64,000 bases of DNA, taken from NCBI GenBank assembly GCA_046073825.1, contig JBJTMY010000097.1, forward strand, positions 6,451 through 70,450, in the 5' to 3' direction. A model generated the notes under the pieces. It did no database searches and was not told the origin of the DNA. It was given only the letters and a program-made list of their open reading frames with translations. Numbering within the stretch: position 1 is the stretch's first letter; every line of letters starts with the position of its first letter. The position numbers and the translations under genes were made by a program. Shown one piece after another: positions 52,585-61,532 of this stretch. The stretch comes from CAINEC01 sp046073825 (GTDB lineage: Bacteria; Bacteroidota; Bacteroidia; AKYH767-A; OLB10).

Positions 52585-54201
52585 TTAGTTTTCTAATGCC
52601 GCTTTAACGAATCTAACAAATAGTGGATGAGGGTTAATTACGGTTGATTTATATTCTGGATGAAACTGTACTCCTACAAACCAAGGATGATTTTTAACTT
52701 CTACAATCTCCACTAAGCCCGTGTCAGGATTAATTCCTGAAGCAATCATGCCTGCGTCTTCAAAACTCTTTAAATAGGCATTATTAAACTCATAACGGTG
52801 GCGATGGCGCTCAACAATTTTTGCTTTACCGTAAGCACTAAATGCTTTTGTACCTTTTGTAATTACACAAGGGTATTCTCCTAATCGCATGGTACCGCCT
52901 TTGGCTTTAATATTTTTTTGCTCAGCCATCATGTCGATTACTGGGTATTTAGTTTTAGTATCCATTTCGAATGAATGAGCGCCTTTAAGTCCTAAAACAT
53001 TTCTTGCAAACTCAACAACCGCGCATTGCATCCCAAGACAAATCCCTAAAAACGGAACATTATTTTCGCGAGCATATTTGATAGCCGCAATCTTTCCTTC
53101 AATTCCTCGCTCTCCGAACCCAGGAGCAACTAAAACAGCATTCAACCCTTTTAATTGCTGCTTTACATTTTCCGCATCAATTTTTTCAGAGTGAATCCAT
53201 ACTAATTCCACTTTGCATTCATTAGCAACTCCTGCATGAATAAATGATTCTACAATTGATTTATAAGCATCTTTTAGTTCAATGTATTTACCAATTAAGC
53301 CCACCTTGATTTCCCTAACTGGATTTTTAAGTTTACCTAGAAAATCCTTCCATGCTTGCATATCGGGGTCATGCTTAGAAGGCAATTTCAATTTATTCAT
53401 TACTACTTTATCCAGCTGCTCTTTCATCATTAAAAGTGGAACTTCATAAATAGTAGAAGCGTCAATTGATTCAATTACCGCATTCACATTCACATTACAA
53501 AACAAAGCGATTTTTCTTCTCAAATCCTGGGTCAAATGTTTCTCTGTTCTGCACACCAAAATATCAGGCTGAATACCATACTCCAACAAAGTCTTTACTG
53601 AATGCTGGGTTGGTTTTGTTTTAAGCTCTCCTGTGGTTGACAGATAAGGCAATAAAGTAAGGTGAATGACAAGTGCATTGGAAGAACCAATTTCCCATAT
53701 TAACTGACGAACCGACTCAATATAAGGTAATGACTCAATATCCCCCACCGTTCCTCCTATTTCTGTGATTACAATATCAAACTGACCTGTTTCGCCAAGT
53801 AATTTTATACGTCGTTTTATCTCATCGGTAATATGAGGAATTACCTGAACAGTTTTTCCTAAATAAGCACCTTCGCGCTCACGATTTATCACCGTCTGAT
53901 AAATTTTTCCAGTAGTAACATTATTTGCCTGTGACATTGGCGTATTTAAAAATCGCTCATAATGTCCTAAATCCAAATCCGTTTCTGCCCCATCGTCGGT
54001 AACGAAGCACTCCCCATGCTCATACGGATTTAAAGTGCCAGGGTCAACATTAATATAAGGATCTAGTTTTTGAATAGTTACTCGGTAACCTCTCGACTGC
54101 AATAACTTAGCTAATGAAGCAGAAATAATTCCTTTTCCTAATGAGGAAGTAACACCACCTGTAACAAAAATATATTTGGCGGTTGTAGCACTATGTGGCA
54201 T
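52585..54201 (-). CDS. pyrG: CTP synthase
   Basis: 538 residues from ATG 54201. It aminates UTP to CTP with ATP and glutamine. Synthetase domain: KYIFVTGGVTSSLGKGI P-loop and LDPYINVDPGTLNPYEHGE. Glutaminase domain from about residue 290 with catalytic Cys in FLGICLGMQ, and C-terminal HPEYKS. The longer in-frame TTG start at 54222 lies inside the -7 box at 54220-54227, so it is rejected. Divergent from the DUF2256 gene. Confidence 0.97.
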   Translation of the reverse strand: MPHSATTAKYIFVTGGVTSSLGKGIISASLAKLLQSRGYRVTIQKLDPYINVDPGTLNPYEHGECFVTDDGAETDLDLGHYERFLNTPMSQANNVTTGKIYQTVINREREGAYLGKTVQVIPHITDEIKRRIKLLGETGQFDIVITEIGGTVGDIESLPYIESVRQLIWEIGSSNALVIHLTLLPYLSTTGELKTKPTQHSVKTLLEYGIQPDILVCRTEKHLTQDLRRKIALFCNVNVNAVIESIDASTIYEVPLLMMKEQLDKVVMNKLKLPSKHDPDMQAWKDFLGKLKNPVREIKVGLIGKYIELKDAYKSIVESFIHAGVANECKVELVWIHSEKIDAENVKQQLKGLNAVLVAPGFGERGIEGKIAAIKYARENNVPFLGICLGMQCAVVEFARNVLGLKGAHSFEMDTKTKYPVIDMMAEQKNIKAKGGTMRLGEYPCVITKGTKAFSAYGKAKIVERHRHRYEFNNAYLKSFEDAGMIASGINPDTGLVEIVEVKNHPWFVGVQFHPEYKSTVINPHPLFVRFVKAALEN

Positions 54202-54219
54202 GATGTGATTGGGTTTGGG

Positions 54220-54227
54220 CAAAATTA
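54220..54227 (-). promoter_or_regulatory. -7 box of pyrG
   Basis: TAATTTTG on the minus strand, exact consensus. The pyrG ATG follows 18 nt on. Confidence 0.6.
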
Positions 54228-54306
54228 TAGAAATAAGCTAAATAAAATTAAGGGATGTAAAAATTTAAAACGTAAAACATTTTTTAAAACCTATTGTTAA
54301 CTGAAC

Positions 54307-54447
54307 ATGAGGTCAATAAAGAAAGAACATTTACCCCAAAAATTATGTAGAGTTTGTCAACGTCCTTTTTCATGGAGAAAAAAATGGGAAAGATGTTGGG
54401 AAGAAGTTCGTTATTGCTCCAACGCCTGTAAAAAACAAAAAGCATGA
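54307..54447 (+). CDS. DUF2256 zinc-ribbon-like small protein
   Basis: 46 residues. It matches the DUF2256 pattern: LCRVCQRPFSWRKKWERCWE, then CSNAC; four Cys in a C-x2-C ... C-x3-C arrangement suit a zinc ribbon. Basic ends (KKEHLPQ, KKQKA). The start ATG 54307 follows a stop-rich AT region. Its TGA overlaps the ATG of the next gene (ATGA), so translation is coupled to the SRPBCC protein. Function unknown in the family. Confidence 0.88.
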   Translation: MRSIKKEHLPQKLCRVCQRPFSWRKKWERCWEEVRYCSNACKKQKA

Positions 54448-54947
54448 GTTTACATATTTTAACCACTAAGCAAATTTTACCCTGTACTTTAGAAGAAGCC
54501 TGGGAATTTTTATCTCGACCTGATAACTTAAAAAAAATAACACCTGAATATATGGGATTTGATATCACATCTGGTTATCAAGCTGGAGACCCTATGTACG
54601 CAGGTATGATCATTACTTACAAAGTAAAACCGGTTCCTTTTATTACTACCTCATGGGTAACGGAAATATCGCATGTAAATGCACCTTATTATTTTGTAGA
54701 TGAACAGCGATTCGGGCCTTATACGTTATGGCATCACAAACACTTATTAAAAGTTGTTGAGAATGGCATTGAAATGACTGATATAATCCATTACAAAATT
54801 CCGATGGGGTTTATTGGAAATATGTTAAATAGTATATTCATCAAACGGCAGCTCTCCAAAATATTTAGTTATCGTTATCAAAAGCTTTGCAAATTAATCG
54901 GAGAGATTCCTAATCAAAAACCGATTATGGAATTCAAAAAGGTATAA
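54444..54947 (+). CDS. SRPBCC-family (START-like) protein
   Basis: 167 residues. START/Bet v1-like fold: FLSRPDNLKKITPEYMGF, ITYKVKPVPFITTSWVTEI, YFVDEQRFGPYTLWHHKHLL, and DIIHYKIPMGFIGNMLNSIFIKRQLSKIF. This subfamily (COG4276) is often beside sugar epimerases or small zinc proteins. Ligand unknown. Starts in the ATGA overlap with DUF2256. Confidence 0.88.
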   Translation: MSLHILTTKQILPCTLEEAWEFLSRPDNLKKITPEYMGFDITSGYQAGDPMYAGMIITYKVKPVPFITTSWVTEISHVNAPYYFVDEQRFGPYTLWHHKHLLKVVENGIEMTDIIHYKIPMGFIGNMLNSIFIKRQLSKIFSYRYQKLCKLIGEIPNQKPIMEFKKV

Positions 54948-54979
54948 AAAACCCTATTGCCTTTCTATCTTTTATAAAC

Positions 54980-55044
54980 AAACGTTTGTAAACGGTAATA
55001 AGTACTTAACAGTCGGATAATTTCTTTTTTGCAAAATAGATTTG
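54980..55044 (+). promoter_or_regulatory. Promoter plus putative operator, copy of the element upstream of the HhH gene
   Basis: CGTTT-GT-AAACG then palindrome TAAGTACTTA (54983-55008), 28 nt, then the -7 box TAGATTTG (55037-55044). 50 of 65 positions, ungapped, equal the minus strand of 7678-7742. Start ATG 55062. Confidence 0.6.
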
Positions 55045-55061
55045 CACGCAATTATCAGACT

Positions 55062-56363
55062 ATGAAAGAAGATTTTTTACATTTTATCTGGAAGGAGCAA
55101 TTATTTAATACAAGTAATTTAAAAACGTGTGAAGGCAGCGCTATTTCTATAATAGACAAAGGACATTACAACCATCATTCAGGGCCTGATTTCTTTAATT
55201 GCCAGATTAAGTTAGACCATTTGCTTTGGGTGGGAAATGTAGAAATACACTTGCGTTCTAGCGATTGGTATAGACATAAACATCAAGAAGACATAGCTTA
55301 TGATAATGTCATATTGCATGTTGTATTAGAAAATGACATGGAAGTTTACAGGAGCAATGGAACGACCATTCCGACATTAAGCCTAAAGGATAAGTTTTAC
55401 AAAGAAAGCTATTTGCGATATGAGCGTTTTTTTAATTCAGGAACATTGATGTATCCATGCATCCAAAACCTATCTAAAGTTCCGAAGAAAATTATTGAAG
55501 ATACTTTATCAAAAAATTTGGAAAATCGTATTCTTAAAAATACTTCTACCATTAAAGATCAATTAGTAATCACCAATAATCATTGGGAAGAAGCCTTTTA
55601 TCATTTACTTGCAAAAGCATTTGGATTTAAAGTTAATGCGGTACCGTTACAACTTCTAGCGGAAACCATACCTTACACCATCATTGAAAGAGAATCGAAT
55701 GATATTTTCAAAATAGAATCGTTGCTTTTTGGCGTAGCAGGATTATTAAATACTATTGAAGCAAGTCCTTATTTGAGTAAACTTAAAACCGAGTTCAAGC
55801 ATCAACAAAAAAAATATTCATTAGACGCGTTACATCCATCTATTTGGAAATTTGGCAAACTCCGACCATCCAATTTTCCAACCATTCGAATTTCACAACT
55901 GTCCATGTTGCTTTATAAGCAGAAGCGATTATTTAAACGATGTATTCATTCAAACACCATTGAAGATGTAAAAAAACTACTGATTACAGAAGCCTCTGAC
56001 TATTGGGCCACCCATTATCATTTTGAAAAATCGACTCAGCCAATTGTAAAACATTTGGGAGAGGAATCCATAAATGGTATTATTATAAACTGCATTGTGC
56101 CGTTTTGTTATGCCTATGGATTACAGATTGGCAATCATGAAATCCAACGAAAAGCACATGAATGGCTTAAGCAATTACCAGCAGAAAAAAACAAATTCAC
56201 CAAATTATGGAACAATGCATCCGTACAATTTATCAATTCAAGCGAAACACAAGGGTTAATCCAACTAAACAATTCCTATTGCATGAAAGACAAATGTGTT
56301 TATTGTAAAATTGGAAGTAGTATTTTAAATTTAAACTTTGACCAATGTGAAAAAATAGCATAA
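55062..56363 (+). CDS. DUF2851-family protein
   Basis: 433 residues from ATG 55062. Family of unknown function found in Bacteroidota; landmark sequences are KEDFLHFIWKEQLF, NHHSGPDFFNCQIKLDHLLWVGNVEIHLRSSDWYRHKHQED, HPSIWKFGKLRPSNFPTIRISQL and a Cys pair near the end (KDKCVYCKIGS). The His-rich first half and the HHSGPDF segment suggest metal-binding or catalytic residues. No signal peptide. An in-frame TTG at 55029 is rejected because it lies upstream of the -7 box. Its upstream region is shared with the ComEA-like gene. Confidence 0.85.
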   Translation: MKEDFLHFIWKEQLFNTSNLKTCEGSAISIIDKGHYNHHSGPDFFNCQIKLDHLLWVGNVEIHLRSSDWYRHKHQEDIAYDNVILHVVLENDMEVYRSNGTTIPTLSLKDKFYKESYLRYERFFNSGTLMYPCIQNLSKVPKKIIEDTLSKNLENRILKNTSTIKDQLVITNNHWEEAFYHLLAKAFGFKVNAVPLQLLAETIPYTIIERESNDIFKIESLLFGVAGLLNTIEASPYLSKLKTEFKHQQKKYSLDALHPSIWKFGKLRPSNFPTIRISQLSMLLYKQKRLFKRCIHSNTIEDVKKLLITEASDYWATHYHFEKSTQPIVKHLGEESINGIIINCIVPFCYAYGLQIGNHEIQRKAHEWLKQLPAEKNKFTKLWNNASVQFINSSETQGLIQLNNSYCMKDKCVYCKIGSSILNLNFDQCEKIA

Positions 56364-56404
56364 TAAATATTAAGTGAACATACAGATTAACTTCAATTTG
56401 ACTT

Positions 56405-56412
56405 TATATTTG
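56405..56412 (+). promoter_or_regulatory. -7 box of the potassium channel gene
   Basis: TATATTTG, exact match, 4 nt before the ATG at 56417. Confidence 0.5.
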
Positions 56413-56416
56413 TTGC

Positions 56417-57427
56417 ATGGCTGTAAACCACAATCGATTTTTAAAAAACATTCGAATTGCAGTATTGCTTGTTTCTTCGGCAATGGTCATAGGAATATCT
56501 GGATTTATGCTAATTGAAGGATATACTTTTTCGGAGGCTTTTTATTCTACAATCATCATATTATCTACTGTTGGACTTGGAATGGTTCGTCAACTTTCAG
56601 AAGGTGGCAGATGGTTCGTTTCAGGATTAATTGTAATTAGTATTGGGATATTTGCTTATGGTATATCTACCCTTACAACCTATATAATGGAAGGAGAGCT
56701 TCAACGATTTTATAAAAACAAAAAAGCCACTAAAATGATTGATAAATTAAGCAACCATGTAATTGTATGTGGTTATGGTCGTAATGGTAAACAAGCCTGT
56801 GATCAGCTAACCAGCCATGGACAAAAATTTGTAGTAATTGAGAATGGGGAGAATGCGTTGAATGAATTAAAAGAGCAAGACGACTTTTTGTTTATTGAAG
56901 GTGATGCGACACGTGATGAAACATTGATTGAAAGTGGTATTAGCAAAGCCCAAGCAATTATTACTGCGTTACCCAATGATGCGGCTAACGTATTTGTGGT
57001 TCTAACGGCACGCGAATTAAATCCCAAATTAAAAATTATTAGTCGTGCCTCTGAGGATACATCAGAAGGCAAGTTAAGAAGAGCAGGTGCTGACAATGTA
57101 ATAATGCCGGATAAAATTGGAGGGACGCACATGGCAACTTTAGTAACCAGACCTGACGTGTTAGAGTTCATCGATTATATTACAGGCACCATCAATATTC
57201 GATTAGAAGAAATTCATTGTTCAAAATTAAAAGACCAATATAAAAATAAGTCTATTCGTGAACTAGAAGTTCGAAATAAAAGTGGGGCAAATATTATAGG
57301 ATTCAAGAACAAAGAAGGCGTTTACAAAATCAATCCTGATCCTGATACTATTATGGATCACGATTCAAAAGTGTTTGTGCTTGGAACACAAGAACAAATT
57401 TATAGCTTATTAAGTATTTTACTATAA
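56417..57427 (+). CDS. Potassium channel with RCK (TrkA-N/C) domains
   Basis: 336 residues. Helix 1 (about 10-32), pore region with filter LSTVGLGMVRQLSEGG, helix 2 (about 66-88), then a cytoplasmic RCK domain: HVIVCGYGRNGKQAC (GxGxxG nucleotide site), IEGDATRDETLIESGI, and RCK-C from about 250. It would form a ligand-gated K+ channel. The filter reads TVGLG instead of the usual TVGYG or TVGFG; ion selectivity may be altered. The stop overlaps the next start by 1 nt (TAATG). Confidence 0.88.
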   Translation: MAVNHNRFLKNIRIAVLLVSSAMVIGISGFMLIEGYTFSEAFYSTIIILSTVGLGMVRQLSEGGRWFVSGLIVISIGIFAYGISTLTTYIMEGELQRFYKNKKATKMIDKLSNHVIVCGYGRNGKQACDQLTSHGQKFVVIENGENALNELKEQDDFLFIEGDATRDETLIESGISKAQAIITALPNDAANVFVVLTARELNPKLKIISRASEDTSEGKLRRAGADNVIMPDKIGGTHMATLVTRPDVLEFIDYITGTINIRLEEIHCSKLKDQYKNKSIRELEVRNKSGANIIGFKNKEGVYKINPDPDTIMDHDSKVFVLGTQEQIYSLLSILL

Positions 57428-58329
57428 TGAAAATTTTTATTACCGGCTCAAATGGATTGCTTGGCCAAAAGCTGGTTTATTTATTAAAGAATAATAGTGA
57501 AGTTCAATGCATCGCCACTGCGCGTGGTGAGAATAGAATACTTGATAAGGACGGGTATCATTTTGAAACGCTTGACTTAACCAACAAAGAAGAAGTTGCT
57601 AGACTTTTAAATTTACATAAACCTGACTGCATTATTCATACAGCGGCTATGACGAATGTTGACGAATGTGAACTAAAACCCTCTGAATGTTATTTAAACA
57701 ACGTTGAGGCAACAAAGAATTTACTAGAAGGATGCAATCAGTTTCAACCTCATTTTATTTATGTAAGTACCGATTTTGTTTTTGACGGTACTGCAGGTCC
57801 CTATACGGAGGAAGATAGCCCGAACCCTTTAAGTGTTTACGCGAATTCAAAATTAGCTGCTGAGCAACTTGTTCAATCGAGTGGACTACCCTATTCAATA
57901 TTAAGAACAATGATTGTTTATGGAATTACTGATGACGTGCAGCGTTCAAATATCATTTTATGGACAAAGAATTCATTAATGCACGAGAAAGACATACGTG
58001 TAATTAACGATCAATATAGGGGACCAACACTTGCCGAGGATTTAGCGGATGCATGTTTTCAAGCTGCAAAAAGAAAAGCAACAGGAATATTCCATGTAAG
58101 TGGCAGAGAGGTAATATCAATTATTGAAATTGCGTACAAAGTTGCCGATTATTTTGGTCTTGACAGGAAGTTTATTCATCCTGTAAGCACGACCGAATTA
58201 AACCAACCTGCCAAGCGTCCTTTAAAAACAGGTTTTATTATTACTAAAGCTGAGCGGGAGTTAGGATTTAATCCTCGTAGCATCGATGAGGGAATCAGAA
58301 TAGTAGATGAACAAATGAATACAAAATAA
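57427..58329 (+). CDS. RfbD/dTDP-4-dehydrorhamnose reductase-like SDR
   Basis: 300 residues, extended SDR. NAD(P) loop ITGSNGLLGQKLV, then DLTNKEEVARLL, TAAMTNVDECELKP, and catalytic YANSKLAAEQL (Tyr-x3-Lys; Ser-type STDFVFDG). The C-terminal domain resembles RfbD, which reduces dTDP-4-dehydro-rhamnose; no other rml genes are near, so the sugar substrate is uncertain. Its start overlaps the channel gene by 1 nt; a terminator follows. Confidence 0.85.
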   Translation: MKIFITGSNGLLGQKLVYLLKNNSEVQCIATARGENRILDKDGYHFETLDLTNKEEVARLLNLHKPDCIIHTAAMTNVDECELKPSECYLNNVEATKNLLEGCNQFQPHFIYVSTDFVFDGTAGPYTEEDSPNPLSVYANSKLAAEQLVQSSGLPYSILRTMIVYGITDDVQRSNIILWTKNSLMHEKDIRVINDQYRGPTLAEDLADACFQAAKRKATGIFHVSGREVISIIEIAYKVADYFGLDRKFIHPVSTTELNQPAKRPLKTGFIITKAERELGFNPRSIDEGIRIVDEQMNTK

Positions 58330-58359
58330 AAAATGGGAGGCTAAAGCCTCCCATTTTTT
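58328..58359. terminator. Bidirectional terminator between the SDR gene and secDF
   Basis: A 15-bp stem (aaaaaatgggaggct / agcctcccatttttt) with a 2-nt nominal loop, A and T runs on both sides. Converging genes. Confidence 0.9.
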
Positions 58360-58377
58360 GATTCAAATTAAATTGTA

Positions 58378-61300
58378 TTAGTTTTTCTTTTTATCGAAGT
58401 CGATTACAATAGGAGATGCAATACACAATGAAGAGTACGTTCCTACAACGATACCCACTAACAATGCGAAAGAGAAACCTCTGATTACATCACCACCGAA
58501 AATAAAGATTGCAAGTAATACGAAGAAAGTAATTAACGAAGTATTCATTGTTCTGCTCAATGTTGCATTCAATGCATTATTGATTACTTCTTTCTGATTT
58601 AAGTTTGGATGAATTCCAACATACTCACGAATACGGTCAAAGACCACGACAGTATCTGTCATTGAATAACCCATTACCGTTAACAATGCTGCAATAAAGT
58701 CCTGATTAATTTCTAAAGTAAATGGAAGAATACCATTGAATATAGAGTAAATCGATAAAATCATCAATACGTCATGGAACAAGGCAGCTGTTGCACCTAA
58801 ACCATACTGCCATTTCTTAAATCGAAGCAAGATATAAATGAACATCAACACACATGCAAATAAGATAGCCCATACTGCAGAAGACTTAATATCATCTGCT
58901 ACGGTTGCACCTACTTTCTGAGAGTTAATAATATTATCAGACTTAAACTTTTCTAAAGTTAATCCTGCAGGATAAAATCCTTTTAAACCATCATATAATG
59001 CAGAAGTAACTTTTACCTCTGCTTCTGCATTATTCTCGTCGTTGATTAAATAATCAGTTGTGATTTTATATCGGTTATCAGTACCAAACGTTTTAACATC
59101 TGGAGCTTCTCCTAAATTCTTCGTTAACGAAGATCTAATTTCTTCTGTTGTTAATGATTTTTCAAATTGAACAACATACGTACGACCACCATCGAAGTCA
59201 ACGCCAAAATTAAACCCTTTAGTAGCAATTGATGCAATACCTGCTGCGATCACTAAACCAGAAACGGTATAATAAATCTTACGTTTTTCAATAAATGGCA
59301 AGTTAATATTTTGGAATGCATTTTTAGAAAACTCATTCCAGAATTTAATCCCTTTACCTTTATCAAGCATTCCTTCAAAAATTAAACGAGTAATGAAGAT
59401 GGCAGAAAACATAGAACAAAGGATACCGATAATCAACGTTGTTGCGAAACCTTGAACCGGACCGCTTCCAAATGCATAAAGAATTATACCTAAGATTAGT
59501 GTTGTAAAGTTAGAGTCGATGATTGAAGACATCGCGTGCTTATATCCGTCTGTTACAGCTAATCTTAAACCTTTACCTGCTCGTAATTCTTCACGAATAC
59601 GTTCAAAAATTAAGACATTCGCATCAACTGAAAGACCAATAATCAACACTATACCTGCAATACCTGGCAATGTTAGCACTGCACCTAATGACGCTAACAC
59701 ACCCATAATAAAGAACATGTTGCAAATTAGAGCGATATCGGCTACTAAACCAGCAGTACTATAATAGAAATACACGAAAACGAATACGATTAATAAAGCA
59801 ACAACGAAAGAAATTAATCCATTGTTAATTGCCTCTTTACCTAGAGATGGACCTACTACGGCTTCCTCAACAATTTTAGCAGGAGCTGGTAATTTACCTG
59901 CCTTTAAAATATTAGCTAAATCTTTTGCTTCATTGATCGTAAAATTACCTGTAATGCTTGAACTACCATTTGGAATTTCTCCTTGTACATTTGGGAAACT
60001 ATAAACATAATCATCTAAAACAATCGCGATTTGCTTACCTACATTCTCACCTGTTAAACGCTTCCAGATTTTAGCACCCTCCAAGTTCATTTTCATACTA
60101 ATTTCAGGCTTATTATTAAACTGGCTGAAATCCTGACGAGCATCTGAAATTGCACCACCATCTAGAGGAGCAGATCCATCTCTGCTAGAAACTTTAATAG
60201 CAATTAATTGCAGTGTTTTTGTTTCTGGGCTGATTGTTTTAACAGACCATAACAATCTCAAGTTACGTGGTAGCACTTGTTTGACATCTTCACGCGCTAA
60301 CAAGGCATTTAATCGAGCAGTATCTTTAATAGCGCAATATCCAACAATTGCTTGTTTGTCAACTGCGTTTTTATCTTCTTGCGTTTTTACTTGTCCGTCA
60401 GCAGGGAATAATAATGCGAACAATGGATTCTCTTTAGAAAATTGCTCGAACGTTTGTTTTGAAGTATCCTTTTTCGCAGAGTCAGTTTTAGTAGAAATTG
60501 TACCTGCCTTTTTTGATGAATCATTAGATGCTGTTGCAGCAGTTGCCTTTGAGGAATCTGCCTTTGTTGAATCTTTTTGCACCCCTTGAAGAGCTAAAGA
60601 AGAAGAATCATTCTTCACAGTTGAAGATTGAGCGGCAAGCATTTTATTAACGGCAACTAATGCTGGTGCAACTTCTCCAAACGTGTAAGTTTCCCAGAAC
60701 TCTAACTTTGCAGTTCCTTGTAATAATTTTCGTACACGCTCTGGTTCTTTTACCCCTGGTAATTCAACCAAGATACGACCGGAACCCAACTGTTGAATAT
60801 TGGGCTGAGTAACTCCGAATTTATCAATACGAGTTCTTAAAATATTAAAAGATCTACTGATTGCTGCGGCAGCTTCTTCATTTAAATGTTTTAATACCTG
60901 ATCGTTTGTGCTATTAAAATTTATTTTATCTTGATTTTCGATATTCGCAAAAACAGCTGCTAAACTTGCGTTAGGGTCAACTTCTTTGTAAGCTTGCCCG
61001 AATAAATCGACAAAACCTTTGTTAGATGATTTTTGTAGTTCAAGAGCACGGTCTATTGCCTTTTTAAAGGTAGGATCATTTTGATTTGCTCCTGCTAACG
61101 AACGAACTAAATCAACCACTGAAACTTCCAATGTTACGTTCATCCCGCCTTTCAAGTCAAGACCTAGATTAATTTCTCTTTCCTTACACTCTTGGTAGGT
61201 ATAATCCTTCACAAAAAGGTTATAAACACCTTTACCAGACAATGAGTCTAAGTAGTTCTTTTCTTTTTGTTCGTCACCTTTTGCGAATTCTTTCGCATCG

Positions 61301-61398
61301 TTCTCTACTCCACGAGTAATGAATGTGAACGATAATTGGTACAAACAAACAATAGCCAACAAAATGGCTAATAACTTAACTGCGCCTTTACTTTGCAT
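58378..61398 (-). CDS. secDF: Fused protein-export protein SecDF
   Basis: 1006 residues from ATG 61398, SecD and SecF joined as in Bacteroidota. It uses the proton gradient to complete Sec export. SecD part: NLGLDLKGGMNVTLEV, P1 domain, TLPGIAGIVLIIGLSVDANVLIFERIREELRAG. SecF part from about residue 700: FGVDFDGGRTYVVQF and LTVMGYSMTDTVVVFDRIRE. An unusual Ser/Lys/Thr/Asp-rich stretch (about 250-320) lies in the periplasmic part. The in-frame ATG at 61467 is upstream of the promoter, so ATG 61398 is preferred. Confidence 0.95.
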   Translation of the reverse strand: MQSKGAVKLLAILLAIVCLYQLSFTFITRGVENDAKEFAKGDEQKEKNYLDSLSGKGVYNLFVKDYTYQECKEREINLGLDLKGGMNVTLEVSVVDLVRSLAGANQNDPTFKKAIDRALELQKSSNKGFVDLFGQAYKEVDPNASLAAVFANIENQDKINFNSTNDQVLKHLNEEAAAAISRSFNILRTRIDKFGVTQPNIQQLGSGRILVELPGVKEPERVRKLLQGTAKLEFWETYTFGEVAPALVAVNKMLAAQSSTVKNDSSSLALQGVQKDSTKADSSKATAATASNDSSKKAGTISTKTDSAKKDTSKQTFEQFSKENPLFALLFPADGQVKTQEDKNAVDKQAIVGYCAIKDTARLNALLAREDVKQVLPRNLRLLWSVKTISPETKTLQLIAIKVSSRDGSAPLDGGAISDARQDFSQFNNKPEISMKMNLEGAKIWKRLTGENVGKQIAIVLDDYVYSFPNVQGEIPNGSSSITGNFTINEAKDLANILKAGKLPAPAKIVEEAVVGPSLGKEAINNGLISFVVALLIVFVFVYFYYSTAGLVADIALICNMFFIMGVLASLGAVLTLPGIAGIVLIIGLSVDANVLIFERIREELRAGKGLRLAVTDGYKHAMSSIIDSNFTTLILGIILYAFGSGPVQGFATTLIIGILCSMFSAIFITRLIFEGMLDKGKGIKFWNEFSKNAFQNINLPFIEKRKIYYTVSGLVIAAGIASIATKGFNFGVDFDGGRTYVVQFEKSLTTEEIRSSLTKNLGEAPDVKTFGTDNRYKITTDYLINDENNAEAEVKVTSALYDGLKGFYPAGLTLEKFKSDNIINSQKVGATVADDIKSSAVWAILFACVLMFIYILLRFKKWQYGLGATAALFHDVLMILSIYSIFNGILPFTLEINQDFIAALLTVMGYSMTDTVVVFDRIREYVGIHPNLNQKEVINNALNATLSRTMNTSLITFFVLLAIFIFGGDVIRGFSFALLVGIVVGTYSSLCIASPIVIDFDKKKN

Positions 61399-61424
61399 CG
61401 ATTTTTTTGTTAATTTAAGAGGCG

Positions 61425-61456
61425 CAAATATAGGTGAACGAACGATACGAAACAAA
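61425..61456 (-). promoter_or_regulatory. Promoter of secDF
   Basis: On the minus strand TTTG (61456-61453), 20-nt spacer, TATATTTG (61432-61425), followed by CGCCTC as at yidC. Start ATG 61398. Confidence 0.75.
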
Positions 61457-61517
61457 GGGAAAATCAATGTTTTCTTTTAAATGTAAGTCAATTACCCGTT
61501 TATTTGGGCGACAATTT

Positions 61518-61525
61518 TAATTTTG
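61518..61525 (+). promoter_or_regulatory. -7 box of the first glycosyltransferase gene
   Basis: TAATTTTG, exact match, 7 nt before the ATG at 61533. No -33 TTTG at standard spacing. Confidence 0.5.
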
Positions 61526-61532
61526 TCGGCGT

